From Phlyctochytrium arcticum (lineage: Eukaryota; Chytridiomycota; Chytridiomycetes; Chytridiales; Chytridiaceae): DNA of 64,000 nt. The translations under genes were made by a program, and so were the position numbers. The notes under the pieces were generated by a model that was given only the letters and a program-made list of their open reading frames with translations, was not told the DNA's origin and did not search any database. Positions 1-11,942 of this stretch are shown one piece after another. The stretch covers positions 1 through 64,000 of the forward strand of contig JAHLKI010000051.1 of NCBI GenBank assembly GCA_025602905.1, read 5' to 3'. Every line of letters starts with the position of its first letter. Positions within the stretch are counted from its first letter, which is position 1.

Positions 1-1
1 A

Positions 2-1204
2 ACTGGAATACCCACCACCACGGCAAATGGAGCAGGGACCACCAGCACCATTCTGACTTCATCAACTGCAGCGTCGTCGGCAACGGCGTCTATTACAACC
101 AGTGGAATACCCACCACCACGACAAATGGCACAGGGACCACCAGTACATCAACCGCAACATCTTCGTCAACGACATCTATCATTCCCAGTACAACTGTAA
201 TACCCACCACAACAACAACTTTGGTAAATAGTGCTCAGAGTACCAGCATGCAGCTGGCTTCATCAACTGCAACGCTTCAGTCAACGACGTCTTTCATCCC
301 CAGTACAACGATAATACCCACCACTACGGCGACTTCAGCAAATAGCGCCGGGACTACCAGCTCCCAGCTGGCTTCATCAACTACAACGTCTTTGTCATCA
401 ACATCTATCACAACCAGTACAAATGGAACACCCACCACTACGGCGACTTCAGCCAATAGCGCCGGGACTACCAGCTCCCAGCTGGCTTCATCAACCACAA
501 CATCTATACTAGAGTCTCTTGCAACCAGCACATCTTTAGCACCCACCACCAGGACTACTACCAGCACTCAGTCGGCCTCATCAACTGCAACGTCTTTACC
601 AGAGTCTCTTGTAACCAGCACAACCATTTTGCCCACTACAATAACCGAAGCTCCTATTACAAATGCCGGAAGTACGAGTACACGGCCGACTGTACCAACT
701 CAATCAACAATATCTACGACGACAACCATCACAACTGTATTGTCTACAACAACGACTCAACTGTTGATGACAAGTCCCAACACTACTACTACCAGCTCCC
801 AGCTGACTCTGCCAACATCATCGGCCAACGTCCAGTCCTCTGCGACGACTGCCACTACGTCCATCATCCCCACCACGACCGATATTGTCGTGGGAGGTGC
901 CGAGATCAGTAGAACCTATGTTGTGTCCTCGACAACATCGGCCTTGGTAGTGGAGACAGGAATACCCGACCCTGACGATCTCTCCCGCATCACAACCGGT
1001 AATGCAAAAACACGGGCAATTGTCCTCGGGAGCACGTTGGGCTCCGTAGGCGCCGCCATCATTGCGTTGATTGTCGCTTTCATCATCACTGGAAAGCTCT
1101 CTGCCGCTACCTTTGCTTGGTGCATGGCGGGCAAGCGAAAAAAATCAAAGGCCAAGGACGCGAAAGAGCCCAAGGACGCGAAAGAAGAGCTGCACAATGA
1201 ATAG
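2..1204 (+). CDS. Mucin-like Ser/Thr-rich single-pass membrane protein (5' partial)
   Basis: The reading frame is open from base 2, so the gene is cut by the left window edge; the first ATG at 221 is internal. About 300 visible residues are almost all Thr, Ser, Ala and Pro, in imperfect repeats. One unit containing NSAGTTSSQLASST occurs twice, about 114 bp apart (near 318-392 and 428-506). Such stretches are typically heavily O-glycosylated. Near the C-terminus a non-repetitive segment leads to a hydrophobic helix (about 1018-1095), followed by a Lys-rich tail ending KEELHNE. This suggests an extracellular mucin-like stalk, one membrane span and a short basic cytoplasmic tail. A surface or adhesion role is inference from composition; I recognise no named domain. 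Confidence 0.75.
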   Translation, partial: TGIPTTTANGAGTTSTILTSSTAASSATASITTSGIPTTTTNGTGTTSTSTATSSSTTSIIPSTTVIPTTTTTLVNSAQSTSMQLASSTATLQSTTSFIPSTTIIPTTTATSANSAGTTSSQLASSTTTSLSSTSITTSTNGTPTTTATSANSAGTTSSQLASSTTTSILESLATSTSLAPTTRTTTSTQSASSTATSLPESLVTSTTILPTTITEAPITNAGSTSTRPTVPTQSTISTTTTITTVLSTTTTQLLMTSPNTTTTSSQLTLPTSSANVQSSATTATTSIIPTTTDIVVGGAEISRTYVVSSTTSALVVETGIPDPDDLSRITTGNAKTRAIVLGSTLGSVGAAIIALIVAFIITGKLSAATFAWCMAGKRKKSKAKDAKEPKDAKEELHNE

Positions 1205-2475
1205 AATAAAGTCTATAGACGGATAGTTAAAGACGAAAGTAGAATTTTTAGATTGGTTATTTTTAAGAAAACATTCCACTAGATTTATTTGACCACAACC
1301 TCTTGCTGGGTGAAGGCCCATAGACAAAGTTATATTTTTGAGTACATGGTCGTTGATACTGCGCATAGCCTGACTAGCACCCAGCAGCTCACTCCGGTAG
1401 GCCCATTATGGGAGATTAGAGCCGGAAAGAAACAAATCACATGGCAGCCTCTTAGATTCAAAGATTTCAAATGGTACGAAACTTTATAGTAAGACGGAGA
1501 TGGAAAGAAATAAAAAGGCAGTCTCTTAGAGATAGAGAGAGAAAGAAATTTAAATGTAATTGTAGAAGAGAATGGACGATAGCTCAAGGATATACTAGTT
1601 ACAACCGAACTCAGTCATTAGTGTTTGCCAACGTAATTCTCTAAATTCTCGACTAACACTAAACATACCTGGCTTTGGTGTATTTTTTGCAGGATATACA
1701 TGCAGGTCAAGAACACAGCTGAGTGTGTTTAGCTAGGTGCACGCGGCAGCCATGTAACTGAGAGTGAGAGGGTAGGTCATGATGCCCGCCCTGATGATGC
1801 CCGCGCCAAGTCCAATAGTTATAGTCAGACAGAAGCTGGAAAGAAAAATGGCAGCCATCTTGGAATGTAAATAATGGCATGGTCGACGGAAAGAGAGAAT
1901 AAATTTGACCGTCCAAAAAAAAAAAAAAAAAAGTAAGAAAGGAGCAAAAAAATAAAATAAAAAAAATGGGAGAATACTACCGTAAATGAATTGAGATGGA
2001 GAAGGGGGGAAAGATAGTTTTAGAACAATGGTTAGAAATACAATAGCTGGGAGAGGAGGCCCCCGGCAGATTTCGAATGGCAGCTATATAACATGCAACG
2101 CTAAGGTGTGTGTATGATGGAGAGTGCAAAAGTTATATATAGGCAGAAGATTTAAAAAAAAAAGAATAGAAGGTTACGAATTACCCTGGGAAAAGCTGTC
2201 AAATGTCTTTGACCGGTAGCATCAAAAGAGTCAAAAGGAGTATCTATCTATATAGTATAGTTGAGTAAAAACTCTGATGTATTGCTTCGGGGAGCACCTC
2301 AAGGCTCCATTATCTACAGGAAACATAGGTCTATGTGATACATGATGAAAGACAATGATGCACAGCAATGATGTAGGAATGCTGTGCGAACGGCCAAGGC
2401 TAACCGCGTGATGGTATTCGTGGTGTTCAGGGATGACAGCTGTCAATGGCAGACGCGACACTATCATAGCCATCT
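1205..2475. other. Noncoding stretch, low-complexity patches
   Basis: No convincing gene is seen. There are A-rich tracts near 1915-1970. A short motif at about 2243-2262 resembles the outer tip of the inverted repeat that starts at 2476, which could mark an older, truncated copy of that repeat. Confidence 0.5.
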
Positions 2476-2987
2476 ATATCTATATAGTATAGTAGCAGTT
2501 GTCCGAAAACACGTGCCCCACGTGACCTGTTCGGACTCCAAAATCTTTGGGCAAATCCTCGAGGCCGTAGGCCGAGTCCCAAAGCCAAATTTGCTACACA
2601 TGAGCGTGGGAAATCACATTGCATCTTGGCATGGCAGTTGGTAGGTGATGGAGGCCCTTGAGTTGAAATCTCTGGGCAAATTCTTGAGGACGTAGGCCGA
2701 GTCCGAAAGCCAGATTACATCTTGGCATGGCCTGAGCGTGGGAAAATAGATGGCATCTTGGCATGGCCGTTTGTGAGTGATGGAGGGAATGAGTATCAAT
2801 GGTGGAATGGCATTGACTGGGCGGGTATTGCAAACAGCCTTGATTTCCAAAGCCAACCCAAGATGGGAGGGGGGTTTGCACACAGCCATGGTTTTAGAGG
2901 AGCGCTCAATGGAATTGGTGGTGAGAATGACCAGGGGCATTCTGTATATGGAAGCTCTGCCATTTTTTTGCAGACTTCTTCTGTGTT
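2476..2987 (+). repeat. Left inverted arm (512 bp)
   Basis: This arm is the reverse complement of 5462-5973 with very few differences. It carries an internal direct repeat of roughly 145 bp: two versions of a unit beginning AATCTTTGGG / AATCTCTGGG and containing GTAGGCCGAGTC. The small ORFs called on both strands here follow from the repeat and are not treated as genes. Confidence 0.9.
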
Positions 2988-3332
2988 ACGTAACACTCAC
3001 CGGCGGCAAATACGCTCGCCTGGCTCGTGGCACTAGACAACTGAAACCTCACCGATTGCAAGCCACTAGATCGGCGACCAGCCGCGCGATCGAGTCGGTC
3101 CCTTGTAATACGTATGAGCACCCCTTCCCCAAGCGCCGGCATAGGCGACCACACGCTCTAAAACCGTCCACGACAAAGGTACCCCCGGGTTGTAAGCCAG
3201 TTCGATTCTTGAAGTGCTCCGTGCACATCGTACCACGCGCAGCTGTCCATACCAAAAAGCGGTCCTAAAAGAGAAAAACGAAATTGTGAGGACCAAATCA
3301 TAATGAAACACCAACAAGACAATGTAAGAGAG

Positions 3333-4835
3333 CTATCCGCCACCATGGCATAAGTTGCGCCCGTCCCACAGGTTTTTCGCCTGCATTGCATCCGCAAAGG
3401 GAATGTTCGCCCGAATATACGCGCAGAACGCCTCACTCGACCATCCACCGGCCACCATCAGCTGCGGTATTGACGCCCCCATTTGGACCATCCATGTCGC
3501 GCCCCCCGAGCGGAGCGAGTGGCCCGTAAAGTTTTCGCCGCTCAAGCTCCGCAGTCGCCCGAGGAACCAGTTTCGTGTGGGCCGACTACCGTCCTTGCAG
3601 TGGAATCGGGGTCGGCTACTAGAAAGAAAGAGAGAGAGAGAGAGAGACAATGGACAGATATGCGGCTTCCCAGGCCGCGGTGAGTTCGGGTAGTGTATTC
3701 TCGCAGAGGAAGAGAAAAGTGTAAAGAACAAGAATACAGATGCGAGACGTGCTTTTATACAGAAGAAAAAGGAAGAAAAAGACATCACGTGTAAAGGTCG
3801 TCGGTGGTTGGCTGGAACACCAAGACACCAAGACACCGAGACACTAGGACACTAAGATGTACTGCGCGACGCGTTGCGCAGCAGCGCAGTAGCGCAGTCA
3901 CTCATCAAACCACGAACCCGCTACAGTCCTTCCGCAGGAACAGGTCCCGTTTGTCCCCGTGAGTGTCATCCCGGACAACCAAGTACAGAAACATGGCCTC
4001 GACCGGGTGGCATCCATTTGGCAATGCCTGCAACGCGGCGCTTTCCGCGATCTTGACATACGTGCCCCGGTAAAAGCGATCGTTCTTCCTGCTTGGTAGG
4101 TGAAATTCGTACTCGACCGTAGAAATCTTCGTCTCAGCTCGCCGCGGTAATTTCCTCCGTTCCCACAAACCGATATTTTTCGGTCTGACAACCTCCCCTA
4201 AACGACACAGCCCAAAAAATGCGCTGGTCAGCACCGCCGCAAACAACCTGTCATCATAATCCATGAATTTCAAGCCCCGTCGTATACGCTCCAGATCTGG
4301 CACCGTAAGGGCCGCGGCCCGACGCCTAGGCCGCTCCAATCCCCGCCGTCCTCTGAACTTCTTAATGCCTTCCCCGAAGTCCTTGATGTCTGGGTCGCCC
4401 ATGATTGCCTCCCATCGCCGTCGAGAGCCCATCTTTAGCGCCCCCAACATCGATCTCGTCGGTCCCGTCATTAGCCCCATCTGCCAGAGTTGCGCCGGCG
4501 CTGACGTTGCTTTTCTTTGCTGCTCCGCGTCCCGCCGAGCGCTTGGTTGTGGCTTTTCGCTTGGTAGACTTAGCGATAGTCGAGCCGCCAGGTTCAATCC
4601 CGGGTTTTCCAGGTTGCTCTCCGTTCCCTTGGTCCAAACCGGCAAGGAGTAGTTCAGCTTGAGCATCCGCCAATTGGCGCCGGAACGAGTCTCCAATGCG
4701 GTCGGTAAGTTTGGGCGCTGCGAGACGTGCTTGAGCGTCGGCCAGATCTGTCTGTCCATCAACGAAGTCCTCGATAATTTGATCCGCCTCGCCGTGGATG
4801 CGTAACTGAACCGTAGGCTTGTCATCCTTCGACAT
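3333..4835 (-). pseudogene. Tyrosine recombinase (YR), frameshifted
   Basis: Translation starts plausibly at 4835 (MSKDDK) with a charged N-terminal part. Around a run of five C (plus strand) near 4442 the frame must shift by one base to continue into the catalytic part. The catalytic part shows a box-A arginine in GLCRLGEV, then, after an interruption of about 285 bp (about 3617-3905), the box-B motifs HSLR, GGWS and a downstream Tyr in AYIR. The interruption ends in a long pyrimidine tract and TAG on the coding strand, so it could be an intron; it also contains short tandem repeats of about 10 bp. Tyrosine recombinases cut and rejoin DNA through a covalent Tyr intermediate. The shift suggests a decayed copy, unless it is a sequence error. 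Confidence 0.65.
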
Positions 4836-5078
4836 GTCGTTTCGGGACGGAGAAAAAAGGCACCGAAAGAGAAAAAAGGAACGGGAGCGTAGTGAGTCGC
4901 TGTATCACTGCTACGAACTATCACTATACGAGACGCGATAGTGATCTGAGTGATGCGAGATGACTTGAAGAACACGAAGGCGGATCTCAAAAAAGAAGCA
5001 TACAAGCCACGAGTGGCGCTCAAGCTTTGGCTCCGAAAGAAAGCGCGTATACGTTGTATGTGCTGGGTTTCTTCGACA

Positions 5079-5409
5079 TCCAAAATCTTTGGGCAAATCC
5101 TCGAGGCCGTAGGCCGAGTCCCAAAGCCAAATTTGCTACACATGAGCGTGGGAAATCACATTGCATCTTGGCATGGCAGTTGGTAAGTGATAGAGGGCCT
5201 TGAGTTGAAATCTCTGGGCAAATTCTTGAGGACGTAGGCCGAGTCCGAAAGCCAGATTACATCTTGGCATGGCCTGAGCGTGGGAAAATAGATGGCATCT
5301 TGGCATGGCCATTTGTGAGTGATGGAGGGAATGAGTATCAATGGTGGAATGGCATTGACTGGGCGGGTATTGCACACAGCCTTGATTTTCAAAGCCAACC
5401 CAAGATGGG
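5079..5409 (+). repeat. Partial direct copy of the inverted-arm repeat
   Basis: About 97% identical by eye to 2537-2868 and in the same orientation. It faces the right arm, so 5079-5973 forms a long imperfect palindrome that could fold as a hairpin. Confidence 0.85.
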
Positions 5410-5461
5410 ATATGCCAGGTATGGGGCTAAGCCCAATACAGAGACGAATGTACTGTAAACG

Positions 5462-5973
5462 AAACACAGAAGAAGTCTGCAAAAAAATGGCAGAGCTTCC
5501 ATATACAGAATGCCCCTGGTCATTCTCACCACCAATTCCATTGAGCGCTCCTCTAAAACCATGGCTGTGTGCAAACCCCCCTCCCATCTTGGGTTGGCTT
5601 TGGAAATCAAGGCTGTTTGCAATACCCGCCCAGTCAATGCCATTCCACCATTGATACTCATTCCCTCCATCACTCACAAACGGCCATGCCAAGATGCCAT
5701 CTATTTTCCCACGCTCAGGTCATGCCAAGATGTAATCTGGCTTTCGGACTCGGCCTACGTCCTCAAGAATTTGCCCAGAGATTTCAACTCAAGGCCCTCC
5801 ATCACCTACCAACTGCCATGCCAAGATGCAATGTGATTTCCCACGCTCATGTGTAGCAAATTTGGCTTTGGGACTCGGCCTATGGCCTCGAGGATTTGCC
5901 AAAGATTTTGGAGTCCGAACAGGTCACGTGGGGCACGTGTTTTCGGACAACTGCTACTATACTATATAGATAT
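5462..5973 (-). repeat. Right inverted arm (512 bp)
   Basis: Reverse complement of 2476-2987. The inner edge is at AACACAGAAG and the outer edge at ...TATAGATAT. Equal length and near-identity indicate recent duplication or gene conversion between the arms. Confidence 0.9.
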
Positions 5974-6605
5974 TTGGGCTTCATGGCCTGGCAGTCCTGT
6001 GTATAAATTTGATGATCCAACATTCCCGCTTACTGTCTGTTCTTTTTTTTTTCTCTCTTTGAAATGGAAAATCTGTCATTCATCTTTTTTTGCCTTTCCT
6101 GTCCTTTTCGCTTCTGCCACACACTCAACTCCTCCCCGTTGAAAGGGTTCCGAATGCTCCATCCTTCATGCACTCGCGATGACGGGTAGTTTTCTACACG
6201 TGGGTAGCGTCTGCCAAATCTAGGTCCATCCTTACTCTATTGGCTTATTCTTTGCTTCTTTTTTCCTGTTTGGGGCTTTCCTGTCTTTCTGCATGATCTG
6301 TCCTTGGACTGTACCTACTACTGAAACCATCCAATATATGCCCGCCACTCCCCTTCTCTCGACTCTTTTTCTCTATGAAAGCGAATGCCCTCATCCTGAG
6401 CTCTGATCTCTCAGCCCAGTGACCCCAGTGACTAAGCCTCCGCGGGGATCCAGACTGGAATCAATCATTGAGCTGAGAGCATTGACCTTATTTCCCAATG
6501 ACATCGGCATTGAGCTCCCTTTCAACTTTTAAGAGACTCGACACATTTCCCAGTTGCTTTTTACTTTCTTGATCCTTGATTCTTTAACCTCTGGGCGCAG
6601 TCATC
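5974..6605. promoter_or_regulatory. Upstream region of the MFS gene
   Basis: Pyrimidine-rich intergenic DNA between the repeat element and the transporter start codon. No coding potential and no specific operator is recognised. Confidence 0.35.
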
Positions 6606-8417
6606 ATGGCTCATCCCGCGACAGACCGCACTCCGCTCATTCATTCAGACACTCACAACCCCCGCTACTCTACATGGCGCAAACTCGTTTTATTCTTGCT
6701 CGTCACCGCTTACACTGTACGTATATCGTATACTTTGAGGATTGTTTCATCGGTGTTGTAATTAATAAGTGTTATACCAGGGATACTACTTTTGTAGGAC
6801 AAATTTGCCGTTGGCTATTCCGGATCTAGAGGATAAGTTGTTGGACAGGTCGCAAGTTAGTTATATTCTCGCCACCGGTTATGTCGTCTTTCTCGTTGGC
6901 AAGTGAGTACTGACGTGGCGTAGCTCGACAATTTCCCAAAGGGAAAATTGGCGAGCGGGAGCGCGGTCGGGGTCTAGCAAAGTCATTTATGACGACCCCG
7001 AGCGAAGCGAGGGGGAGGAGCATGCGTTTACTTTACAGAACTCGATTGGTTTGGTGGATGGACGAGTAGCATGCGTGTTTTCATACAAGACTCGATTGGT
7101 TTGATGGATGGGATGAGGATGGATGGATGGGCTGATGGCTACACTCGGGCGAAGGAGTTATGCACAGAAAGAGAAACTAACAGCACATAATGTAAATATA
7201 GATTCATGAGCGGATTCTTTGTGGACCATTTCGGGGGCAAGACGACCTTACTCCTCGGCCTAGTAGGCTCCATCGCCACCAGCAGTCTCTTTCCGTCCAA
7301 AGTCTCACCCGTATGGTTTGCAGTCCTTCGAGGCTTGAACCAGTTATGTTCAAGTGTGGGGTGGGGTGCGTGTGTCAAGACTGTGCGGGGGTGGTACCCG
7401 CCCTCTCGGGCCGCTCACGCGATTGCGGTTGCGTCGTTGGCGGAAACACTGGGTGATGCTTTAGTGAGGGTCGTACTGGGTTTGAGTCTAGCGAGCGGAA
7501 TGACTTGGGACAAGATGTTTTATGTATCGGCTATAGCGGGTGCGGTGTTATTCATCCCAGCCTGTTTTATCCCGGGGACACCGGAAGATAAAGGCTTTGA
7601 ATCCCCGGAAGAAAAGGATATGGATGCACGGGACGCCATGCGGAATCGATCCGTGTATTCCGATCAGGAGTCTTCATCAGGACTAGGCCCGATCCTCAAA
7701 AGTCCCCGGATCTGGCTCCTCTCATTCGAACTCCTGGGTGTCATCCTGGTACTTTCCCCCCCACCATTCCCCTTTACTTAATAACCCCCAAACTAACACC
7801 CATCCAAATTTTAGATCAGAGAATCATTTGCAAGTTTCGTTTCTTCCCTCATCGCCTCCGAACTCCACCTTTCACCGGGTAAAGCCGCCATCTCCTCGGC
7901 CATTTTTCCGGCCATGGGCGCCATCTCTGCGTTAGCGGGCGGTCTCTTACTCGATCATACACGACAAACCCGCCGTGCAGCCGTGCCCTTTATTTCTTTA
8001 ACTCTTCTTACAGTCTCCCTAGGAGGAATGGTCGCCGTCACACCTTCCTCTTCTTCTGCTTCGGAAATCTCTACCCCGCAAATGATGTTATTCCTGGGCA
8101 TGATTGCCCTCGTCTCCCTCTTCCTCTTTGCCCCCAAAATCATATTCGACGGTGCATTCGTCATGGATTTAGCTGGCGGCCCCGAATCTGTCGGAACGGT
8201 TACGGCTTTTGTGACCGGTGTAGGATATTTAGGGGGTTGTCTATCCCCGTTTGTGAGTGGTGCCGTGGCGGATCGGATGGGGTGGCCCGTCGCTATACTG
8301 GGGTTGGTTGGTGTCGGGGGGATGAGTACTGTCGCGAGTGTGGGCTATTGGGTATTGGATTTGAGGACTTTACGTGATAATGATGATGGTGATCAGGATC
8401 AGGATGGACGGGCATAG
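6606..8417 (+). CDS. MFS transporter, sugar-phosphate/SLC37-like
   Basis: Four exons join in frame: 6606-6716, 6781-6902, 7202-7748 and 7815-8417, giving about 460 residues, normal for a 12-helix major facilitator. The first exon ends in a hydrophobic helix (KLVLFLLVTAYT) that continues into GYYFCRTNLPLAIPDL, resembling the first transmembrane helix of the organophosphate:phosphate antiporter family (GlpT/UhpC/SLC37). Exon 3 opens with the inter-helix motif FVDHFGGK, comparable to the MFS motif A loop. A charged loop (about 7570-7690) separates the two six-helix halves. The substrate cannot be read from sequence; a phosphorylated sugar or organic anion is inference. The 299-bp second intron is longer than is typical here. 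Confidence 0.8.
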
Positions 8418-9532
8418 GATGATTTTTTTAAATGGACAATGTCTGTTTTTTTATACTGCATACATATATCTCTTTATTATATTTAAAGAATCCCGAAATC
8501 CATTCATCGTTTTCGTGGGCAGCTCATCTCACATTCGTCAGTGTATGAGTGTACCGTGGTGGAATTACGATAAACGAGTTCTTTACTATTATACAAAATA
8601 ATCTTCCATCCCCCCTTCCCTTCAACCGAATCCCCAACACCAAAAAAACTTGCTATTTCATCATAAAAAGGCTATTCCTCACTCTACATTCCGCTCTCTC
8701 AGTTATGTAAATGTCGCAAAGGTCTTCTGATGAAAAGTTGGAATATGTGAAAAAAACATGCCATGAAAACTTGAACATTCTGGGATATCATACATACATC
8801 CATCTACCATTTATGAATCGTATAGAGTGGTTGAAATCAATCATGACTTTTGAAAGATTATATGAGAGAGAGAAAGACGTTTTGGATGATAACAGCAAAA
8901 CACTTTTTTTTTGGTCCAAGAATCCTCCTAATATGAGTATCACATCCCATCACTTCAGAGTAGTATTTTCCATTCTCAGTTATGTAAAATGTCGCTCTTA
9001 TCACAAAGGTCTTCTAATGAAAAGTTGGAATATGTGAAAAAAGCATGCCATGAAAACTTGAACATTCTGGGATATCATACATACATACATCTCCCATTTA
9101 TGAATCGGATAGAGTGACAAGAGTCAATCATGACTTTTGAAAAGATTATATATGAGAGAGACTTTTTGGATGATAACAGCAAAACACTTCTTTTTGGTCC
9201 AAGAACCCCCCTAATATGAGTATCACATCACATTGGAGGATACCTTCCATTCTCAGTTATGTAATGTCGAGGTCTTCTGATGAAAAGTTGGATTGTGAAA
9301 AAGAGCATGCCATGAAAACTTGAACATTCTGGTATATTTGCTTTGGGGTATCATACAAATACATCTATCTACCATTTATGCGGGGTTGATGAATCGTATA
9401 GAGTTGGCTCTCTCAGATTATTATTATTTTACCTCACGAACGCTGTCTTGTTTGCTCCCTTGGTATAGAAGTCTGATTTTAGAAAAACATTCTACGTTCT
9501 TTGCTTTTCTCTTCATTCGTTCATTTTTTAAA
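8418..9532 (+). repeat. Intergenic region with three tandem diverged repeats
   Basis: From about 8690 to 9415 a unit of roughly 263-287 bp is repeated in tandem. The landmark GGTCTTCT occurs at 8721, 9008 and 9271, and each unit contains GAACATTCTGG and TTTTTGGTCCAAGAA. The third copy is truncated. The repeats are AT-rich with no conserved reading frame. The bases 9525-9532 (TTTTTAAA) are the left target duplication of the next element. Confidence 0.8.
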
Positions 9533-9602
9533 GGCCAGAGATACGCCGACACCGGGTATGTGCTTCGGCGACACCGGGTCCCCAATTACATGACTGTGCC
9601 TA
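9533..9602 (+). repeat. MULE left terminal inverted repeat
   Basis: Begins GGCCAGAGATACGCCGACAC. Within it, GACACCGGG occurs twice about 21 bp apart, a possible pair of transposase binding sites. Confidence 0.9.
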
Positions 9603-9815
9603 CCAAAAATGACGAGAAAGTTAAATGACAAATTATAATCTCTGGCCATAGCGTTGTGTCATTGACCTTTGATTCTTCGAAGGAATTGAACGCAACGATC
9701 TGATCAGCGCTCTCTAAAAGAGATACGCCCAGCGAATCAAACTCAATCATCGTACGTTGCCACAGCCAGATATTATCATTGTGTCAGGTATCTGACCAAC
9801 GCTCAATGTCCTTAG

Positions 9816-11942
9816 ATGACCATTCCCAGTGAGCAAGAGTCAGGTCGCAGTGCCCAGCCTGCGAATGACCTGCACATAGGCAACCCCTCCACTCCAGGAT
9901 CTGCTTCCAGTCCCTCAGGATCCCAAGTTGGTTTTCAGATTACTAATGACCTAGCCCCTCCCGAGGCAAAAGAGTATGGATCGTTGGATGAAGCGGAAGC
10001 CGCTGTCGAGGTTTGGGCTGTGAGCCATGGCTACGCCGTGGTCAGAGGAAGAACAAAGAAAAGCGAGCACAAGAACCCGGCCGACAGATTTATTAGGAAG
10101 GCTTGGTTGATGTGTGTCGCCAGAGGAGAGTACACCGACAGGCGCGGTCTCGATGATGGTACACGAAAACGAGATCGGGGAAGCCGAAAGAATGGATGCC
10201 CTTTCGAAACGCACATTACTAAGACTGGGAGTACCTGGGTTGTCTCTGTCAAGAGTGGGGCGCATATTCATACCGAAGATTTTGATCATCTGGCTTGCCA
10301 CGAGGCAAGATCCGTAGGCTTTAGTGTATGTGTCATCCTGAAAAACTACTGGCTTCATTCAAACTTAACGGTACTTTAAGGACACTATCAAGTCTGAAAT
10401 CATGCGAAAGGCTGCAACCGCGACCCCTAGAAAGAGCATTATGGCCGATTTACAGAAGGCATAACCCAATCTCCACATCAACAAGAAGGATGTTTCCAAC
10501 TTCCAGGCTGTGGAACGAGTCAAAAAGCTCGACGGGAGAACCCCTATAGAAGCCTTGTTGGATGATTTGAAAGAAACTAATGAATTTCACAAGGTCAATG
10601 TTGCGGATGATGGCAAGCTTCGTCACCTCTTCTTTATTCCCAAGCCAAGCATGGCGCTCCTCCTTGAGAATCCACACGTATTTTTGCTCGATTGTACGTA
10701 CAAGACAAACAAATACAAAATGCCACTCATGCACATTGTCGGAACGACTGCCGCTGGGACAACCTTTTCTGCTGGATTCGCGTTCATGTCTCAGGAGAAG
10801 GAAGATGACTATCGCTTCTGCATTGAGCAGCTGAGGGCTGCGCTACCTCTGGGAAACGCTACGGTGAGTCAGAAACGTGAACTTGCATTTGATTGACACC
10901 AACGTGTCGAGGCTTCACGGATCGCGAACTTGCTTTGATCAATGCATTGACAGAGTTCTTTCCGGACCAGAAGCACATCCTGTGCATATGGCACATCAAC
11001 AAAAACATTTTGGCCAATTGCAAACCGGGCTTCTCTGAAGAGGATTGGGCCGACTTCCTGCGAGATTGGCAAGTTGTTATGAATACCCCAACAGAGGTCG
11101 CGATGGTATCTGAATGGGACAAATTCTCCGAAAAGTGGCGTAGCGGACATTGTTCGGCGGTCGACTACATCAATGACACTTGGGTAACCCCTTGGAAGAC
11201 CAACTTCATGTCAGCTTGGCTGACAGACGTGATGCATTTTGGGCATCTGTTCACATCGCGTGCGGAAGGCGCCCACGCCCACTTGAAGAACTGGTTGGCT
11301 ACGTCTACCATGGACTTGAATTCTGTTTACGAGAAGATCTTACTTTTTCTGGCGGAGCAAGGGGATACCGAGACAAATCAACGAAGGAAGATGCAAGGAC
11401 ATACTCTACCGAGCCACTTAGGGCAGGTCCTGTGGCAAAAGCTCAATCGTACGATCTCGTACCCTGCCTTACGCCATCTGAAGAAGCAACGAGAAGAAGC
11501 TCTCAAATTGACGAACGAAACAGCTGTTGATTGTACGGGGGTTTACAGGTACGTTATTTCCTGTATCGCTTATTAGTAAAACGTCATTGTTTAGACCGCG
11601 GCCATTCGGATTAGAGCAACTATGGGTCTTCCATGTAAGCATGAGATCTACCACGCCATGAACGCGAAAATCTCCCTTCCGCTGAGCGATGTTCATGTAC
11701 ACTGGTGGTTGAAGAAACCAGTTGCCCCTGCAGCTTCCCTGCCGAGCGTTGCCCCTCCCCCGATGTCAGACATTCTGGACAATTTGCAAAATCTCTTCAA
11801 CAAGAGTGCACCTCACATACAAAACCGCCTGCAAGAAACGCTTGATGGCATTTGCAAAGAGCCTACTCAGTTGGCTGTGCAGAATCCGGCCGTCGTTAAA
11901 GGCAAAGGTCGTCCTACTGGCTCAGTTAACAAGAAAAAATAG
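9816..11942 (+). pseudogene. MULE transposase (FAR1 / MULE / SWIM), interrupted
   Basis: Exon 1 (9816-10325) encodes a FAR1-type zinc-binding region with C..C and HIH motifs. Exon 2 begins at 10381 in the same phase, but an in-frame TAA at 10462-10464 interrupts it. Downstream the MULE DDE core is clear: first Asp in LLDCTYKT, second Asp in FTDREL after a short intron (about 10864-10916), and Glu in TSRAEGAHAH. The C-terminal part has a SWIM-like GLPCKHEI motif (about 11624-11648). The junction before FTDREL also does not keep phase with a standard splice. Family role: cut-and-paste transposition through the terminal repeats. This copy is probably unable to make full-length protein, but its ends look intact enough to be mobilised in trans. 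Confidence 0.82.

Larger units (their letters stand above)
2476..5973. mobile_element. Tyrosine-recombinase element flanked by 512-bp inverted arms
   Basis: Two near-identical inverted arms, 2476-2987 and 5462-5973, bracket a minus-strand tyrosine recombinase gene (3333-4835). A partial third copy of the arm lies in direct orientation at 5079-5409, between the gene's 5' end and the right arm. No reverse transcriptase is present. Fungal Cryptons usually lack long terminal repeats, and DIRS/Ngaro elements carry a reverse transcriptase, so this architecture fits neither cleanly. The arms might instead be independent repeats that inserted around a YR relic. No target duplication was found. Confidence 0.55.

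Noticed and set aside
3190..3215. tRNA B-box-like AGTTCGATTC
   Set aside because: No matching A box or cloverleaf could be formed in the flanking sequence.
2594..3268. Several ORFs of 80-160 residues on both strands in the inverted arms
   Set aside because: They recur in mirror image at 5136-5856 and follow directly from the repeat; the translations show no domain and are shared by opposite strands.
8690..9415. Possible CRISPR-like array
   Set aside because: The units are about 270 bp, diverged along their whole length, with no short constant repeat and variable spacers; the window is eukaryotic.
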